Assembly (NCBI RefSeq): GCF_002205645.1
Contig: NZ_NIOF01000008.1
Span: 33,176-97,175, forward strand
DNA from: Roseateles aquatilis
GTDB lineage: Bacteria > Pseudomonadota > Gammaproteobacteria > Burkholderiales > Burkholderiaceae_C
Length of the DNA stretch: 64,000 nucleotides
Direction: 5' to 3'
The notes beneath the pieces were generated by a model. The model searched no databases, had not been told where the DNA came from, and worked only from the letters and a program-made list of their open reading frames with translations. This document shows, one piece after another, positions 62,232 through 64,000 of the stretch; the stretch's first letter is position 1; each line of letters begins with the position of its first letter. The position numbers and the translations under genes were made by a program.

Positions 62232-63136
62232 GTTCCGCGACCCATGCCGCCATGCCCTCGCGCTGGTGGCAGTTCTACCAACTGACCAAGCCGAAGGTGG
62301 TGCAGCTGATTGTGTTCTGCGCGGTCATCGGCATGGCGTTGGCCATCCCCGGGCTGCCGCGCGGCGCCGAGTGGGGCACCTTGCTGGCGGCGACGGCCGG
62401 CATCTGGCTGGTCGCGGGCGCGGCGGCGGCGTTCAACTGCCTGATCGAGCAGCACATCGACGCCAAGATGAAGCGCACCGCGTGGCGGCCGACGGCGCGC
62501 GGCGAGCTCAGCCGCAACCAGACGCTGCTGTTCTCGGCGGTGCTGTGCGCGCTGGGCTCGGCCATCCTGTACGTGCTGGTGAACCCGCTGACGATGTGGC
62601 TGACCTTCGCCACCTTCGTCGGCTACGCCATCATCTACACCGTGGTGCTCAAGCCGCTGACGCCGCAGAACATCGTGATCGGCGGTGCGTCGGGCGCGAT
62701 GCCGCCGGTGCTGGGCTGGGCGGCGATGCGCGGCGACCTGGGCGCCGAGGCTTGGCTGATGTGCCTGATCATCTTCCTGTGGACGCCGCCGCACTTCTGG
62801 GCGCTGGCGCTGTACCGCAGCGAGGACTACCGCAAGGCCGGGCTGCCGATGCTGCCGGTGACGCACGGCAACGAGTTCACGCGGCTGCAAATCTTCCTCT
62901 ATACCTGGGTGCTGTTCGCGGCGACGCTGCTGCCCTTCCTCACCGGCATGAGCGGCTGGATCTACCTGGTCGCGGCGGTGGCGCTGGGCCTGAAGTTCTG
63001 CCATTACGCCTGGCTGCTGTGGCGCGACTATTCCGAGGCGCTGGCGCGCCGCACCTTCATGTTCTCGATCCTGCACCTGTCGCTGCTGTTCGGCGCGCTG
63101 CTGCTGGATCACTACGCGAGTCCCTGGTTGCCATGA
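62228..63136 (+). CDS. ctaB: protoheme IX farnesyltransferase (heme O synthase)
   Basis: A 302-residue UbiA-family prenyltransferase that attaches farnesyl to heme B, giving heme O for CtaA. The first Asp-rich region is [15 protein letters not shown], with RPTARGELS; the second region is [21 protein letters not shown], and [13 protein letters not shown] is diagnostic. Its start overlaps ctaA and its stop overlaps the SCO gene (both ATGA), so the three are translated together. Confidence 0.96.
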   Translation: MSSATHAAMPSRWWQFYQLTKPKVVQLIVFCAVIGMALAIPGLPRGAEWGTLLAATAGIWLVAGAAAAFNCLIEQHIDAKMKRTAWRPTARGELSRNQTLLFSAVLCALGSAILYVLVNPLTMWLTFATFVGYAIIYTVVLKPLTPQNIVIGGASGAMPPVLGWAAMRGDLGAEAWLMCLIIFLWTPPHFWALALYRSEDYRKAGLPMLPVTHGNEFTRLQIFLYTWVLFAATLLPFLTGMSGWIYLVAAVALGLKFCHYAWLLWRDYSEALARRTFMFSILHLSLLFGALLLDHYASPWLP

Positions 63137-63744
63137 TCTCAAGACGCTCCCTCTGCCTCACCGCCCTCGGTGCCGCGACCCTGCTCGCGGGCTGCGACAA
63201 GCTCGGGTTCTCCTCGGCATCGAAACCCAGCTTCCAGGGCGTGGACCTGACCGGCGCCGCCTACGCGCGTGGCTTCAGCCTGCCGGACCAGTACGGGCGT
63301 ACTCGCAGCCTGGACGACTTCAAGGGCAAGGTGGTGGTGGTCTTCTTCGGCTTCACCCAATGCCCGGACGTGTGCCCGACCACGCTGGCCGAGCTGGCTC
63401 AGGTCAAGAAGGCGCTGGGACCGGACGGCGACAAGGTGCAGGGCGTGTTCATCACGGTCGATCCGGAGCGGGACAAGCCGGAGCTGCTGAAGGCCTATCT
63501 GGAGAGCTTCGATCCCGGCTTCGTCGCGCTGCGTGGGTCGCCGGAGCAGCTGAAGGAAGTGGCCAAGGAGTTCAAGGTCTACTACGCGAAGGTGCCGGGG
63601 AAGACGCCCGACAGCTACACGATGGACCACACGGCAGCCAGCTTCCTGTTCGACCCGCAGGGGCGGGTGAGGGTGTTCTCGCGTTATGGCGCAGGGACGC
63701 AGGCGCTGATGGGGGATATCAAGGCGTTGTTGGCGGGGCAGTGA
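63133..63744 (+). CDS. SCO1/SenC-family copper chaperone lipoprotein
   Basis: A 203-residue thioredoxin-fold protein delivering copper to the CuA site of subunit II. The signal peptide ends in a lipobox LLAGC, so it is membrane-tethered. The copper ligands are C77 and C81 (CPDVC) and H166 in [27 protein letters not shown] is typical. It closes the heme A/SCO unit. Confidence 0.95.
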   Translation: MISRRSLCLTALGAATLLAGCDKLGFSSASKPSFQGVDLTGAAYARGFSLPDQYGRTRSLDDFKGKVVVVFFGFTQCPDVCPTTLAELAQVKKALGPDGDKVQGVFITVDPERDKPELLKAYLESFDPGFVALRGSPEQLKEVAKEFKVYYAKVPGKTPDSYTMDHTAASFLFDPQGRVRVFSRYGAGTQALMGDIKALLAGQ

Positions 63745-63791
63745 CGGGGGCTCTTTCCCCGCCGGGATTCTCTATCGTCGGACCGAGCGCC

Positions 63792-63864
63792 GGCCTGCGG
63801 GAGCCCGGGGGGCCGCCCTCATAGGTTTCACAAAATCGGTCGGCCCCCCGGGCTCCCTCCGGCC
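63792..63864. repeat. REP-like stem-loop element, copy 2
   Basis: A 17-bp perfect inverted repeat (left arm 63799-63815, right arm 63841-63857, CGGCCCCCCGGGCTCCC) encloses a 25-nt loop with CCTCATAGGT and AAAATCGGT. Outer GGCC pairs extend the stem past a 3-nt bulge. Loop and downstream CTCCGGCCTCCA match copy 1 at 39.15 kb. It lies 54 bp after the SCO stop. Confidence 0.78.
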
Positions 63865-63888
63865 TCCATCACCATCACCATCGCAAAC

Positions 63889-63995
63889 GTGGACGTGGAC
63901 GTGGACGTGGACGTGGACGTGGACGTGGACGTGGACGTGGACGTGGACGTGGACGTGGCCGTGGCCGTGGCCGTGGCCGTGGACGTGGACGTGGG
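63889..63995. repeat. GTGGAC/GTGGCC hexanucleotide array
   Basis: Seventeen perfect 6-bp units: eleven GTGGAC, four GTGGCC and two GTGGAC, then a degenerate GTGGG, reaching almost to the window edge. It follows the second stem-loop by about 30 bp; a short CATCAC repeat lies between. No gene is evident in the last 256 bp. Confidence 0.92.
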
Positions 63996-64000
63996 TGACC

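Noticed and set aside
63867..63990. Frame reading HHHHHRKR then Gly-Arg repeats through the hexamer array
   Set aside because: No start codon or ribosome site is visible and the composition simply reflects CATCAC and CGTGGA repeats.

Overview
The window is high-GC DNA (my estimate is close to 70 %) from a betaproteobacterium of the order Burkholderiales. Gene order and protein character fit the Roseateles/Mitsuaria/Rubrivivax/Leptothrix group best; the genus is an inference. Signs are the Burkholderiales-style cox cluster (ctaC-ctaD-small protein-ctaG-DUF2970-ctaE-surf1-ctaA-ctaB-sco), the gpmA/rhodanese-grxC-secB-gpsA block, the hemL-thiD/rubredoxin-pilGHIJ-chpA block and the algH-ruvX-pyrR-pyrB-pyrC operon. 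I saw no tRNA, rRNA, CRISPR array, insertion sequence, integrase or phage gene.

Layout. 1-10.5 kb is a mixed accessory-like stretch: an alpha/beta hydrolase, a Panacea (DUF4065) gene followed 3 bp later by a two-TM protein (a candidate toxin-antitoxin pair), a membrane-anchored class III aminotransferase divergent from a phosphatidylserine decarboxylase homologue, a CorA-type channel with an apparent 5' frameshift, a DUF2272 protein, a YqiA-type esterase and a large zinc-metalloprotease lipoprotein. 10.6-17.8 kb holds a TPR/SPINDLY glycosyltransferase, an AI-2E family permease, mpl, hemL and thiD. 17.9-30 kb is rubredoxin plus the complete Pil-Chp chemosensory operon (pilG, pilH, pilI, pilJ, chpA) followed by a GGEEF diguanylate cyclase.

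30-39 kb carries a lipoprotein hydrolase, a CHASE3 histidine kinase/LuxR regulator pair, a receiver protein with a degenerate GGDEF domain, and a four-gene chaperone-usher (Csu/spore coat U) pilus locus. The Chp system, the cyclase, the two-component pair and the pilus genes suggest a surface-sensing and attachment theme. 39-47 kb has a photolyase and the algH-ruvX-pyrR-pyrB-pyrC-plsC operon, followed by a PRPP-synthetase-like gene. The operon is interrupted by five in-frame copies of a 69-bp repeat. Its dihydroorotase has lost metal-binding histidines.

47-54 kb is housekeeping: gpmA, rhodanese, grxC, secB, gpsA, a tripartite tricarboxylate receptor, trmL, comF and a BioC-like protein. 54-63.7 kb is the aa3-type cytochrome c oxidase with its copper (CtaG, SCO), SURF1 and heme A (CtaA, CtaB) maturation genes. 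Two related stem-loop elements (39.15 and 63.8 kb) share arms and loop and are each followed by a hexanucleotide tandem array; they look like one dispersed repeat family.

The most unusual items are the 69-bp in-frame repeat ORF joined by ATGA overlaps to both neighbours, the repeat family with attached hexamer arrays, the Panacea/two-TM pair, the degenerate-GGDEF receiver beside the pilus genes, and mini-ORFs that couple pyrB to pyrC and lead into ctaA.
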